From assembly GCA_963706425.1 (NCBI GenBank), contig CAVPMN010000020.1, positions 1 to 64,000 on the forward strand: DNA of 64,000 nucleotides, written 5' to 3'. A model generated the notes under the pieces. That model saw nothing but the letters and a program-made list of their open reading frames with translations, had not been told where the DNA came from and searched no databases. Positions 40,729 through 49,994 of this stretch are shown here, piece after piece (within the stretch, counting starts at the first letter, position 1; every line of letters begins with the position of its first letter). The position numbers and the translations under genes are program-made. Source of the stretch: CAVPMN01 sp963706425 (lineage in GTDB: Bacteria; Actinomycetota; Acidimicrobiia; Acidimicrobiales; Acidimicrobilacustridaceae).

Positions 40729-41829
40729 TCACGGGTGGGTTGCGCCGACCACGTGACGCACCTGGCGGGCGATCTCCAGGTCCTCCCGGGCATGCACGAG
40801 CAGGGTTCGCGCCGCGGAACCGGGGGCGCTCAGCTCACGGTCGTGGTGGCCGTCGACCTGGTTGAGCTCGTCGTCGAGGGAGACCCCGAGGAACGACAGC
40901 CGGGCACCCACCGCCCGGCGGATAGGGGCGGATCGCTCCCCCACCCCTCCGGTGAACACCAGCAGGTCGATGCCGCCGGCGGAGGCCGCCATGGCCGCCA
41001 CCCCCTTGACCAGGCGGTGGAGGTAGACGTCGATCGCGAGCGCGGCATCGGCGTGGCCCGCGCCCGCCAGGTCGAGCAGCTCTTTGAGGTCGCCGCTCAT
41101 CCCCGACAGGCCGAGCAGGCCCGACTGGTGGTTGAGCGCGTCGGCCATCTGAGCCGGTGACCACCCCAGCCGTTCCTGGACCCAGAACAGCGCGCCGGGG
41201 TCGACGTCGCCCGAGCGGGTGGCCATGACCAGCCCTTCGACCGGCGTGAAGCCCATGGTGGTGTCGACGCAGGCCCCGTCGACCACGGCGGCGAGCGACG
41301 CGCCCGCTCCCAGGTGACACACCACGATCCGGGTGCCCTCACGAGGTCGCCCGCTCAGCATCAGGGCCTGTTCGGTGGCCCACGCGTGGCTCAAGCCGTG
41401 AAAGCCGTATCGGCGCACCCCGAGGTCGTCGCGCCATCGGCTGGGAACCGCGTAGTGCACGGCCTCGGCGGGCATGGTGGCGTGGAAGGCAGTGTCGAAG
41501 CAGCAGACGTGCGCCACGTCGGGCAGCAGCTCGCGCAGCTGGTCGAGCAGCGCGAGCGCAGGTGGGTTGTGCAGCGGGGCCAGGTCGCAGAGCTGCTCGA
41601 GGCCGGCGATCACCTGGTCGTCGACCAGCACCGGTGCCGTGTAGTGCGAGCCACCGTGCACGATGCGGTGGCCGACTGCGTCGACGGGCCCGGCGTGCGC
41701 GACGAACCGGGCGATCTCGCCGGGCTCGGGCTCGGCCGTCAAGTCGGCGGTGGCCTCGATGTGATCGCCATCGCCCAGGACGCGCAGCTTGAGGCTGCTC
41801 GACCCGAGGTTCGCGACCAGCACCCTCAC
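40729..41829 (-). CDS. ackA: Acetate kinase
   Basis: The 366-residue protein has VLVANLGSSSLKL at the N terminus, GHRIVHGG near residue 57, CFDTAFHATMP, YGFHGLSHAWA and CHLGAGASLAAV, and the GDVDPGALFWVQ and VFTGGVGERSAPIR signatures. It makes ATP and acetate from acetyl phosphate. It is slightly shorter than typical 395-400-residue AckA. It follows xfp after 7 bp. The pair forms the lower half of a phosphoketolase bypass (acetyl-P to acetate plus ATP). Confidence 0.93.
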   Translation of the reverse strand: MRVLVANLGSSSLKLRVLGDGDHIEATADLTAEPEPGEIARFVAHAGPVDAVGHRIVHGGSHYTAPVLVDDQVIAGLEQLCDLAPLHNPPALALLDQLRELLPDVAHVCCFDTAFHATMPAEAVHYAVPSRWRDDLGVRRYGFHGLSHAWATEQALMLSGRPREGTRIVVCHLGAGASLAAVVDGACVDTTMGFTPVEGLVMATRSGDVDPGALFWVQERLGWSPAQMADALNHQSGLLGLSGMSGDLKELLDLAGAGHADAALAIDVYLHRLVKGVAAMAASAGGIDLLVFTGGVGERSAPIRRAVGARLSFLGVSLDDELNQVDGHHDRELSAPGSAARTLLVHAREDLEIARQVRHVVGATHP

Positions 41830-41836
41830 GCGGTGT

Positions 41837-44197
41837 TCATCCGCCGGTCCATCTCCAGTCGCGGATCTCCGGCATGTCCTCGAGATGCTCGGTGACGTAG
41901 AGCTCGTGGTGGGCGAGCATCTCGCGGCAGTGCTCGATCAACTCGTCCGAGCCCTCCGGTCGCCTCCTCGAGCGACGCAGTGCTTCTCGTGCCAGGTGGA
42001 AGCGGCTGACGTGGTTGAGCACCACCATGTCGAACGGCGTGGTCGTGGTGCCCTCCTCCCGATAGCCGCGAACGTGGAAGCGGTCGGTGTCACCTTGTCC
42101 GTGGATCAGTTCGTGCACGCCTCGTGCGTAGCCGTGGAACGCGAACACCACGTGGCGTTCTGGCGTGAACAGGTCGTTGAACTGGAGCAGGTCCATGCCG
42201 TGGGGGTGGTCGTTGGCGGGCAGCAGGGTCATGAGGTCGACCACGTTGACCACGCGGACACGCAGGTCGGGCACGAAGTGACGGAGCAGCTCCGCCGCGG
42301 CGAGGGTCTCCATGGTGACGATGTCGCCAGCGCAGGCCAGCACGATGTCGGGATCGTCGCCGTCGGCGGTGCAGGCCCAGCGCCAGATGCCGGCCCCGCG
42401 CGAGCAGTGCTCCCGGGCGGCCTCCATGTCGAGCCACTGCAGCTGAGGTTGCTTGTCGATCACGATGAGGTTGACGTAGTTGCGCGATCGCAGGCAGTGG
42501 TCGGCCACCGACAGCAGGCAGTTGGCGTCCGGTGGCAGGTAGACCCGCGAGACCGCGGGGCTCTTCGAGACGACGATGTCGATGAGGCCCGGACCCTGGT
42601 GGCTGAACCCGTTGTGGTCGTTGCGCCAGCAGGTCGAGGTCAGCAGCACGTTGAGCGAGGCCACGCTGCGGCGCCAGCCCAGGTTTCGCGCGTGGTCGAG
42701 CCACTTCGCGTGTTGCACCAGCATCGATGCCGACACCATGGCGAAGGCTTCGTACGACGCGAACAGGCCATGGCGTCCGCTGAGGAGATAGCCCTCGAGC
42801 CAGCCCTCGCAGAGGTGCTCGCTCAGCACCTCCATGACCCGACCGTCCGGGGCGAGGTCGTCGTCGGTGCCGATGATCGGTTCGAGCCAGCAGCGGTTCT
42901 CCACCTCGAACACGGCACCGAGCCGGTTCGAGCGCATCTCGTCGGGGCAGAAGAGCCGGAAGTTCCGCGTGTCTGCGTTCTTGGTGAACACGTCGCGGAG
43001 CAGCTCTCCGAGGCGGCGGGTGCTCTCGGCGACGGTCGCGCCGGGGCCCGGCACGTCGAGCGCGTAGTCGGTGAAGTCGGGCAGGTCGAGATCGATCAGC
43101 ACCCGGCCACCGTTCGCGACCGGATTGGCGCCCATCCTCCGGTCGCCTTGCGGGGCCAACGCAGTGAGCTCGGCCATCGGCGCGCCGTCGGCGTCGAACA
43201 GCTCCTCGGGCCGGTAGCCGCGCAACCACTCCTCGAGGATGGCGAGGTGCTCGGGGTTCGTGCGCACCTCGTTCACCGGCACCTGATGCGAGCGGAAGGT
43301 GCCCTCGACCTGCTGCCCGTCGACCACGCCCGGACCGGTCCATCCCTTGGGCGTACGCAGCACGAGCGCCGGCCACCGGGGGCGACCGCTCACCCCGTTG
43401 GTGCGCGCGTCGGACTGGATGGCGTCGATGGAGGCGAAGCACTCGTCGAAGGCGGACGCCAGTGCCTCGTGCACCTCGGCCGGCTGGTCGCCCTCGACGA
43501 ACACCGGCGCATAGCCGTGACCCGACAGCATCGCGGTGATCTCCGCGTCGTCGGCCCGCCCGAGCACCGTGGCGCTGGCGATCTTGTAGCCGTTGAGGTG
43601 CAGGATCGGCAGCACCGCGCCGTCGGTGGCCGGGTTGAGGAAGCTGATGCCCTTCCACGAGCCCTCGAGCGGCGCGGTCTCGGCCTCGCCGTCGCCGATC
43701 ACACAGGCGACCACCAGGTCAGGGTGGTCGAACGCGGCGCCGAACGCGTGCACCAGGGCATAGCCGAGCTCACCCCCCTCGTGGATCGAGCCAGGGGTCG
43801 GCACCGAGACGTGGCTGGGGATGCCGCCGGGTGTGGAGAACTGCCGGAACAGTCGCTGCAGTCCTCGCTCGTCCATGGAGACATCGGGATAGATCTCGGA
43901 GTAGGTGCCCTCGAGGTAGACGTTGGCCACGATGGCCGGCCCGCCGTGGCCGGGGCCGGTGATGTGGAGCACCTCTCGGTCGGTCTCGCGGATCACCCGG
44001 TTCAGGTGGGCGTAGATCAGGTTCAAGCCGGGCGACGTGCCCCAGTGGCCGAGCAGTCGGGGCTTGATGTGCTCGGGCCGCAGCGGCTCACGCAGCAGCG
44101 GGTTGTCGCACAGGTAGATCTGGCCGACCGAGAGATAGTTGGCCGCCCGCCAGTAGGCATCGATCAAGCGGAGGTCGTCGTCGCCCAGTGTGGCCAT
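41837..44197 (-). CDS. xfp: Phosphoketolase (xylulose-5-phosphate/fructose-6-phosphate)
   Basis: The 786-residue TPP enzyme cleaves xylulose-5-P or fructose-6-P to acetyl phosphate and an aldose phosphate. ANYLSVGQIYL opens the mature enzyme, and LLGHWGTSPGLNLIYAHLNR is a signature loop. ITGPGHGGPAIVANVYLEGT and the TPP motif GDGEAETAPLEGSWKG are present. The C terminus holds the conserved SRFHLAREALRR segment. Length is normal. ackA follows directly and uses the acetyl phosphate. The pair lies between prcA and pafA, an unusual position inside a proteasome locus. Confidence 0.95.
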   Translation of the reverse strand: MATLGDDDLRLIDAYWRAANYLSVGQIYLCDNPLLREPLRPEHIKPRLLGHWGTSPGLNLIYAHLNRVIRETDREVLHITGPGHGGPAIVANVYLEGTYSEIYPDVSMDERGLQRLFRQFSTPGGIPSHVSVPTPGSIHEGGELGYALVHAFGAAFDHPDLVVACVIGDGEAETAPLEGSWKGISFLNPATDGAVLPILHLNGYKIASATVLGRADDAEITAMLSGHGYAPVFVEGDQPAEVHEALASAFDECFASIDAIQSDARTNGVSGRPRWPALVLRTPKGWTGPGVVDGQQVEGTFRSHQVPVNEVRTNPEHLAILEEWLRGYRPEELFDADGAPMAELTALAPQGDRRMGANPVANGGRVLIDLDLPDFTDYALDVPGPGATVAESTRRLGELLRDVFTKNADTRNFRLFCPDEMRSNRLGAVFEVENRCWLEPIIGTDDDLAPDGRVMEVLSEHLCEGWLEGYLLSGRHGLFASYEAFAMVSASMLVQHAKWLDHARNLGWRRSVASLNVLLTSTCWRNDHNGFSHQGPGLIDIVVSKSPAVSRVYLPPDANCLLSVADHCLRSRNYVNLIVIDKQPQLQWLDMEAAREHCSRGAGIWRWACTADGDDPDIVLACAGDIVTMETLAAAELLRHFVPDLRVRVVNVVDLMTLLPANDHPHGMDLLQFNDLFTPERHVVFAFHGYARGVHELIHGQGDTDRFHVRGYREEGTTTTPFDMVVLNHVSRFHLAREALRRSRRRPEGSDELIEHCREMLAHHELYVTEHLEDMPEIRDWRWTGG

Positions 44198-44303
44198 GCC
44201 GCGCTGCTCCTGATGGGTACCGGAGGTCGGGGTGCAAGACCCGCGAACCGTACCCCCGACTACCCGCCGTCATGTCCTTGCGGGTGCAGGGTTCAACAGG
44301 TGT

Positions 44304-44984
44304 TCACCCTGCGAGCAGGGCGCTCAGCTCGTCACGCTCGATGCGCTGGAAGGAGCGGCGTCCGCCGTCACGGGCCAGCACCGCGGCCTCGAGCTCTTCG
44401 CCGCCGATGGTGCGATCGGGCCCGGCCAACGCGTCGACCGTGACCCGCAGGGCACCGGCCAGGTCGAGCCCGTCCTGCCAGCTCTCGCGGAGGCGACCGG
44501 TGATGGCCTCGGCCTCACCTCCGAGCACGGTGAGGTTCTTCTCGTCCATGACGGTGCCGTCGTAGAGGATGTGGAAGAGCTGGTCGTCGGCGGGGCTGGC
44601 CCCCACCTCGGCCACCAGGATCTCGACCTCCATGGGCTTCATCTCGTGGGTGAAGACCTGGCCGAGGATCTGGGCGTAGTTGTTGGCCAAGCTGCGCGCG
44701 TCGACGTCTTCTCGGCTGTACGCGAAGCCCTTGAGATCGGCAGCCCGCACCCCGGCGATGCGCAACTGGTCGAACTCGTTGTACTTGCCGACGCCGGCGA
44801 ACGCGATGCGGTCGTAGATCTCACTGATCTTGCGCAGCGTCGACGACGGGTTCTCGGCGCAGATGAGGATGCCGCCCTCGAACACCACGGCGGCCAGGCT
44901 GCGCCCACGGGCGATGCCCTTGCGTGCGTAGTCGGCCCGGTCCTTCATGACCTGCTCGGGGGCGACGTAGAAGGGCATGCTCAT
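44304..44984 (-). CDS. prcA: Proteasome alpha subunit
   Basis: The 226-residue protein begins MSMPFYVAPEQVMKDRADYARKGIARGRS, the typical actinobacterial PrcA N terminus (gate region). AFAGVGKYNEFDQLRIAGVR follows in the core. It forms the outer seven-membered rings of the 20S core and receives substrates from ARC. The ATG overlaps the prcB stop by four bases (ATGA), so prcB and prcA are made together. Confidence 0.95.
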   Translation of the reverse strand: MSMPFYVAPEQVMKDRADYARKGIARGRSLAAVVFEGGILICAENPSSTLRKISEIYDRIAFAGVGKYNEFDQLRIAGVRAADLKGFAYSREDVDARSLANNYAQILGQVFTHEMKPMEVEILVAEVGASPADDQLFHILYDGTVMDEKNLTVLGGEAEAITGRLRESWQDGLDLAGALRVTVDALAGPDRTIGGEELEAAVLARDGGRRSFQRIERDELSALLAG

Positions 44985-45829
44985 GACTCGTCACCTCCGT
45001 GGTCGGTCGTGGTCTCGGGTAGGCGGGGCTGGGCCACCGCCTCGCGCTCGGCCAACAGGTCGAGCAGGTCTCGGAAGCGCTGCTCGATCTCGGGCTCCTC
45101 GACGCGCTGGAAGCCGCCCGCCGTGATGGTGGCGATGATCGGGTAGATGCCCCGCACCAGGTCGGGGCCGCCGGTGGCCGAGTCTTCGTCGGCCGCTTCG
45201 AACAGCGCCATGATCGCCAGGTCGACCGTGGCCTCACGACTCATGCCGTCGCGATGGCCGAGCTTGATGACCGTGCTGGCATGGAGGCTGCCCGAGCCGC
45301 TCGCCGCGAACCGGGTCTCCTCGTAGCGCCCGCCGGTGACGTCGTACTCGAAGAGGCGACCTTCGCCCCGACGCACGTCGTAGCCGGCGAACAACGGCAC
45401 CACCGCGAGGCCCTGCATTGCCGCAGGCAGGTTCGAGCGCACCATCTGGCCGAGGGTGTTGGCCTTGCCCTCGAGGCTCAGCGCCGAACCCTCGACCTTC
45501 TCGTAGTGCTCGAGCTGCAGCTGGAACAGCTTCACCATCTCCATGGCCGGCCCGGCCGCACCTGCGATGGCCACCCCCGAGTGGCGATCGGCGGGGAACA
45601 CCTTCTCGATGGCCCGGTGCGAGATGAAGTTGCCGGCGGTGGCCCGGCGGTCGCCGGCCATCACCACGCCGTCGGCGTAGCGGATCGCCACGACGGTGGT
45701 GCCGTGGGTGATCTCGAGGCGTTCGGACGGGGCCAGCTCGCTCACGGTAGGCCCGAGGCCCACTCGCCTGAGCAGGTCGGTGAAGCCGGGGCCGGGATCG
45801 TCGCTCGGTTTGAAGAAGGGCATGCTCAC
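44981..45829 (-). CDS. prcB: Proteasome beta subunit
   Basis: The protein has 282 residues from the GTG at 45829, with a propeptide of about 43 residues. The catalytic N-terminal Thr is Thr44 in EITHG|TTVVAIRYADGVVMAGDRR, which matches the autocatalytic HG-TT site. DRRATAG supplies the lysine/Arg region and GAAGPAMEMVKLF the core helix. It forms the inner proteolytic rings. The C-terminal tail is rich in Glu/Thr/Pro. It is preceded by an endonuclease VII-like gene 10 bp away, and ends in prcA. Confidence 0.95.
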   Translation of the reverse strand: MSMPFFKPSDDPGPGFTDLLRRVGLGPTVSELAPSERLEITHGTTVVAIRYADGVVMAGDRRATAGNFISHRAIEKVFPADRHSGVAIAGAAGPAMEMVKLFQLQLEHYEKVEGSALSLEGKANTLGQMVRSNLPAAMQGLAVVPLFAGYDVRRGEGRLFEYDVTGGRYEETRFAASGSGSLHASTVIKLGHRDGMSREATVDLAIMALFEAADEDSATGGPDLVRGIYPIIATITAGGFQRVEEPEIEQRFRDLLDLLAEREAVAQPRLPETTTDHGGDES

Positions 45830-45839
45830 GCCGGGCAGG

Positions 45840-46389
45840 CTACCGGGTGAGGCCAGGCTCGCCCTTCAAGCGCTCGACCCGCCAGTGGACCGCGACGTAC
45901 TCGAGGGCCCGCCCGATCACCTCGGGATCGTGGCGCAGGTTGCCGAGCGCGCTGTTGCAGCGAAAGCACAACAGCCCCCGGATGCGTCCGGTGTCGTGGC
46001 AGTGGTCGACGTGCAGGGCGGTGTCGCCGGGCGGCTCGTCGCAGATCGCACACCCGCCGCCCTGGCGGTCGAGCATGTCGTCGTACTGCTCGAGCGTCAG
46101 CCCGTACTTCGCCTTCAGGTGGCTTCTGCGAAACGAGCGCTTGTAGCTGTCCGTCTGCTGGTACTCCCGTTTGCGCTCCCGGTAGTACTCGTCGTTGTCG
46201 ACACGCCACGTCTGGACACGGCTCGCGATTCGCCTCGAGACGGGAGGGGTCGTCTCGTTCGCGCTGATGGCGCAGTTCGCGAAAGCAGTCCCGACACTCA
46301 CCTCGGCGTCCGTCGACACAACCCGCTGCTCGGTAGAACTGCTCAACCGGCAGGAGTCGTCGGCAGAGACGACAAGTCTTCTGATCCAT
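45840..46389 (-). CDS. Recombination endonuclease VII-like HNH protein, frameshifted
   Basis: About 182 residues. The N terminus has two knuckles, CRLCRRLLPVEQFYRAAGC and ECRDCFREL. A basic YRERKREYQ linker leads to an endonuclease VII domain, where CAICDEPPGDTALHVDHCHD and GRIRGLLCFRCNSALGNL hold the metal-binding Cys pairs and the HxDHCH core. Removing one base near 46221 joins the halves. Endonuclease VII-like genes near proteasome genes are, to my knowledge, seen in other actinobacteria, but their role is unknown. It sits between pup and prcB and is probably co-transcribed. Confidence 0.75.
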
Positions 46390-46438
46390 GCCGCGCAGCT
46401 TGTCAGCCTGCGGTGACAGGAACCTGCTTGTCGCTGGA

Positions 46439-46633
46439 CTACTGCCCTCCTTTCTGAACGTAGGATTTTACGAACTCCTCGGCGTTGGTCTCGAGGACGT
46501 CGTCGATCTCGTCGAGGAGATCGTCGAGCTCCGCCTTGAGCTTGTCGCCGCGTTCGGTCGAGGCCGGGGTCTCGTCGACCTCGACCTCTTCTCGTTCCTT
46601 TGCCGGCTTCTTGATCTGCTCTCGTTCAGCCAT
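46439..46633 (-). CDS. pup: Prokaryotic ubiquitin-like protein Pup
   Basis: The 64-residue protein is disordered in the N-terminal half, with a coiled-coil region (LKAELDDLLDEIDDVLETNA) that binds ARC. It ends FVKSYVQKGGQ. The C-terminal Gln means Dop must deamidate it to Glu before PafA can attach it. This is the diagnostic member of the locus. It is 46 bp downstream of dop and 49 bp upstream of the endonuclease VII-like gene. Confidence 0.97.
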   Translation of the reverse strand: MAEREQIKKPAKEREEVEVDETPASTERGDKLKAELDDLLDEIDDVLETNAEEFVKSYVQKGGQ

Positions 46634-46679
46634 CCACCACGCTCACTGGTCGCAGCTCTCGGTCGTCCTGGCCCTCACC

Positions 46680-48194
46680 TCAGGATCCGAGCCGTTCGAG
46701 CAACTCGGCCGGGGTGGAGCACGATGCCAACAAGCTACCCACGTGAGCCTCCGTTCCGCGCGACGGTTCCATCATCGGCACCCGTCGCAAGGGATCACGG
46801 CCCACGTCGAACACCAACGAGTCCCAGTTGGCGGCCACGATGTCGTCGGCCCACTTCTGCAGGCACTTGCCCCGGAAGTAGGCCCGGGTGTCGCTCGGGG
46901 GCTCGCTCATCGCCCGTTCGACCTCGGCGTCGTCGGTGAGCCGCTCGAGCCCCACCCGTGAGGCCAGCGATCGCTCGGGCCGCAGGTCGTGGTACTGCAG
47001 GTCCATGGCGGCCAGCCGGGCGTCGTCCCAGCGCAGTCCGTGGCGTTCGCGGTAGCCGTCGATGAGGCGGTACTTGGCCACCCAGTCGAGCTCGTTCGAC
47101 AGCGACATCGGATCGGTCTCGAGGCGGCTGAGCACCGACTCCCATCGGCGGAGCACCTCGGCGCCCGCGTCGGCACCCACGCAGTCGAGGCCGAACTCGT
47201 CGGCGTACTTGCGCGCCCGGTCGTAGAGCTCCCACTGGACGTCGAGCGCCGTGACGGTGCTGCCGTCGACCAGCTCGAGCGGCTCACGCAACGACAGGTC
47301 GTAGCTGACCTGTCGTATGGCGCGTACCGGGGCGTTGAAGACGAAGTCGCGGGTGAGGAAGTCGTCTTCGACCATGGAGAGGACGAGCGCCGCGGTGCCG
47401 ACCTTCAAGAAGGTGGCGACCTCCGAGAGATTGGCGTCACCCACGATGACATGGAGCCGGCGGTACTTCTGGGCGTCGGAGTGCGGCTCGTCGCGCGTGT
47501 TGACGATCGGTCGCTTCAACGTGGTCTCGAGACCGACCTCCTCCTCGAAGAAGTCGGCCCGCTGGGTGATCTGGAACGGCACCTGCTCGCTCGACATGCC
47601 CGCCGCCTCGCTGCCCACCTTTCCCGCGCCGGTGAAGATCTGGCGGGTGATGAAGTGCGCCATGGCGTGGGTGACGATGCGACCGAAGGGCACCTGGCGG
47701 TCCATGAGGTAGTTCTCGTGGCAGCCGTAGGAGTTGCCCTTGCGATCGGAGTTGTTCTTGTAGACGACGATCTCCTGGCCCTCGGGCAGGAGTCGGCGGG
47801 CGGCGTCCATCGAGTGGCGCAGGATCAGCTCGGCCGCCCGGTCGTAGACGACGATCGATCGGGCGTCGGCGCACTCGGGCGTGGACAGCTCGGGATGGGC
47901 GTGGTCGACGTAGTAGCGCGCCCCGTTGGTGAGCACCGCGTTGACGAGATGGGTCTCGACCTCGGGCGCCATGGTGCCGGGCGTGGGCAGGCCCCGGGCG
48001 TCGTTGCCCGGTGACTCGTCCTCGAAGTCCCAGCCCACCTTGGGCGCGACCGGCCCGCCCTCTCGCGTGCGGGTCAGCTCGTTGACGTAGGCGTTGATGA
48101 GCATCGACGACGCGGCGATCGGGTTGGAGTCACCCGCCCCGCGCAGGACGATGCCGTACTCGGTCTCGACACCACAGATCTTCTGGATGGCCAC
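46680..48194 (-). CDS. dop: Deamidase/depupylase Dop
   Basis: The 504-residue enzyme converts Pup-GGQ to GGE and removes Pup from proteins. ICGVETEYGIVLRG opens the fold. The Dop-specific loop covers about residues 40-80 (EGGPVAPKVGWDFEDE, GNDARG) and is absent in PafA. The key Asp is in ARYYVDHAHPELSTPE (Asp97). YKNNSDRKGNSYGCHENYL and NTRDEPHSDAQKYRRLHVI are shared with PafA. It lies directly between arc and pup, which is the standard order. Confidence 0.95.
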   Translation of the reverse strand: MAIQKICGVETEYGIVLRGAGDSNPIAASSMLINAYVNELTRTREGGPVAPKVGWDFEDESPGNDARGLPTPGTMAPEVETHLVNAVLTNGARYYVDHAHPELSTPECADARSIVVYDRAAELILRHSMDAARRLLPEGQEIVVYKNNSDRKGNSYGCHENYLMDRQVPFGRIVTHAMAHFITRQIFTGAGKVGSEAAGMSSEQVPFQITQRADFFEEEVGLETTLKRPIVNTRDEPHSDAQKYRRLHVIVGDANLSEVATFLKVGTAALVLSMVEDDFLTRDFVFNAPVRAIRQVSYDLSLREPLELVDGSTVTALDVQWELYDRARKYADEFGLDCVGADAGAEVLRRWESVLSRLETDPMSLSNELDWVAKYRLIDGYRERHGLRWDDARLAAMDLQYHDLRPERSLASRVGLERLTDDAEVERAMSEPPSDTRAYFRGKCLQKWADDIVAANWDSLVFDVGRDPLRRVPMMEPSRGTEAHVGSLLASCSTPAELLERLGS

Positions 48195-48215
48195 GGTCTC
48201 AGCCCGGTTGTCGGT

Positions 48216-49994
48216 TCAGAGGTACTGCCCGGTGGCCACTCGTTCGATGGAGCGGCCCCCTTCGGTGGCCTCGTCCTCGTGGCGCTTGATAAGCGTGCGC
48301 ACGTAGATGATGCGCTCGCCCTTCTTGCCGGAGATCTTGGCCCAGTCGTCGGGGTTGGTCGTGTTGGGCAGATCCTCGTGCTCTTTGTACTCCTGGTGGA
48401 TCGACTCGATCATGTCCGAGGTGCGGATGCCCTTGGTGCCGTCGTCGATGAAGCGCTTGATGGCGAGCTTCTTGGCCCGGCGCACGATGTTCTCGATCAT
48501 GGCGCCCGACGAGAAGTCCTTGAAGTACATGACCTCTTTGTCACCGTTCTGATAGGTGACCTCGAGGAACTGGTTGGTCTCGTCGGTCTGGTACATCTCG
48601 TCGACGGTCACCTCGATCATCGCCCGCACCGCCTTCTCGCGGTCGCCGCCGCCGAGGCGGTTGACCTCGCCTTCGTCGAGGGGCAGGTCGGTGGTGAGGT
48701 AGCGGGCGAAGATCTGCGCAGCAGACGACTCGTCGGGCCGCTCGATCTTGATCTTCACGTCGAGCCGACCAGGCCGCAGGATCGCCGGGTCGATCAGGTC
48801 TTCGCGGTTCGACGCGCCGATCACGATCACGTTCTTCAGCGCTTCGACGCCGTCGATCTCGGCGAGCAGCTGAGGGACGATGGTCGACTCCATGTCGGAG
48901 CTGATGCCCGTGCCGCGGGTGCGGAACAGCGAGTCCATCTCGTCGAAGAAGACGATGACCGGCCAGCCCTCCTCGCTCTTCTCGCGTGCCCGCTGGAACA
49001 CCAGGCGGATCTGGCGCTCGGTCTCACCCACGTACTTGTTGAGCAGCTCCGGACCCTTGATGTTGAGGAAGTAGCTGCGGGCTTCCTTGTCGCCGCTGAC
49101 CTCGGCCACCTTCTTGGCGAGCGAGTTGGCGACCGCCTTGGCGATGAGGGTCTTGCCACAGCCTGGCGGGCCGTAGAGCAAGATGCCCTTCGGCGCCGGC
49201 AGCTTGTGCTCCTTGAAGAGCTCGTGGTGGACGAACGGCAGCTCGACCGCGTCGGTGATCTGCTCGATCTGCGAGTCGAGGCCACCGACGTCGTCGTAGG
49301 TGATGTCGGGCACCTCCTCGAGCACCAGCTCTTCGACCTCGGGGCGGGGTAGGCGCTCGAGCAACAGCCCGCTGCGCGTGTCGAGCATCACCGAGTCGCC
49401 GGCACGCAGCCGTTGGCCCATCAGGTTCTCGGACAGCTCGACCACCCGCTCGTCGTCGGCCCGACCCACGATCATCGCCCGCCGACCGTCGTCGAGGGAC
49501 TCCTTGAACGTGACCACCTCGCCGGTGACCTCGGGACCCCGGGCCATCACGACGTTGAGCGACTCGTTCAGCACCACCTCGGCGCCGCGCACGAGATCGT
49601 CGGCACCCAGATCGGGATGCACCGACACCCGCATCTTGCGCCCGCCGCTGAAGACGTCGACGGTGCCGTCGTCGTTGACGCCGAGCAAGGTGCCGTAGGC
49701 GGACGGAGGTTGGGTGAGCTTGTCGACCTCGTCGCGCAGCGCGGCGATGTGCTCGCGCGCCTCGCGCAGGGTGTAGGTGAGCTTCTCGTTCTGGGACACC
49801 GCCTGGGCGAGCTGGCCCTTGGTCTCGAGCAGCCGCTCCTCGAGCGTGCGGACTCGCTTGGGGGCGTCCTGGAGCCGCCGACGAAGGGAGATGACCTCCT
49901 CTTCGAGGGCCTTCGACTGCTCGCGCAGCTCGGCCATCTCCGCGTCGTAGGCAGCCAGTCGATGCTCGTACTCGGCCTCGTTGACGGGACCCAC
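48216..49994 (-). CDS. arc: Proteasome-associated AAA ATPase ARC (Mpa-type)
   Basis: The 592-residue ring ATPase recognises Pup-tagged proteins and threads them into the 20S core. A coiled coil occupies residues 5-95, followed by tandem OB domains at about 95-220. Walker A is GPPGCGKTLIAKA near residue 275 and Walker B VIVFFDEMDSLFRTRG. The C terminus ends ATGQYL, the docking motif for the alpha ring. The GTG start at 49994 has an AGGTGG site. A TAGGGT box at 50019-50024 and an inverted repeat beyond it lie upstream. Confidence 0.95.
   Translation of the reverse strand: MGPVNEAEYEHRLAAYDAEMAELREQSKALEEEVISLRRRLQDAPKRVRTLEERLLETKGQLAQAVSQNEKLTYTLREAREHIAALRDEVDKLTQPPSAYGTLLGVNDDGTVDVFSGGRKMRVSVHPDLGADDLVRGAEVVLNESLNVVMARGPEVTGEVVTFKESLDDGRRAMIVGRADDERVVELSENLMGQRLRAGDSVMLDTRSGLLLERLPRPEVEELVLEEVPDITYDDVGGLDSQIEQITDAVELPFVHHELFKEHKLPAPKGILLYGPPGCGKTLIAKAVANSLAKKVAEVSGDKEARSYFLNIKGPELLNKYVGETERQIRLVFQRAREKSEEGWPVIVFFDEMDSLFRTRGTGISSDMESTIVPQLLAEIDGVEALKNVIVIGASNREDLIDPAILRPGRLDVKIKIERPDESSAAQIFARYLTTDLPLDEGEVNRLGGGDREKAVRAMIEVTVDEMYQTDETNQFLEVTYQNGDKEVMYFKDFSSGAMIENIVRRAKKLAIKRFIDDGTKGIRTSDMIESIHQEYKEHEDLPNTTNPDDWAKISGKKGERIIYVRTLIKRHEDEATEGGRSIERVATGQYL

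Noticed and set aside
41789..44443. Open frame of 884 codons on the plus strand
   Set aside because: It is antisense to xfp and ackA and has the same His/Gly/Val/Arg-rich shadow composition without motifs.
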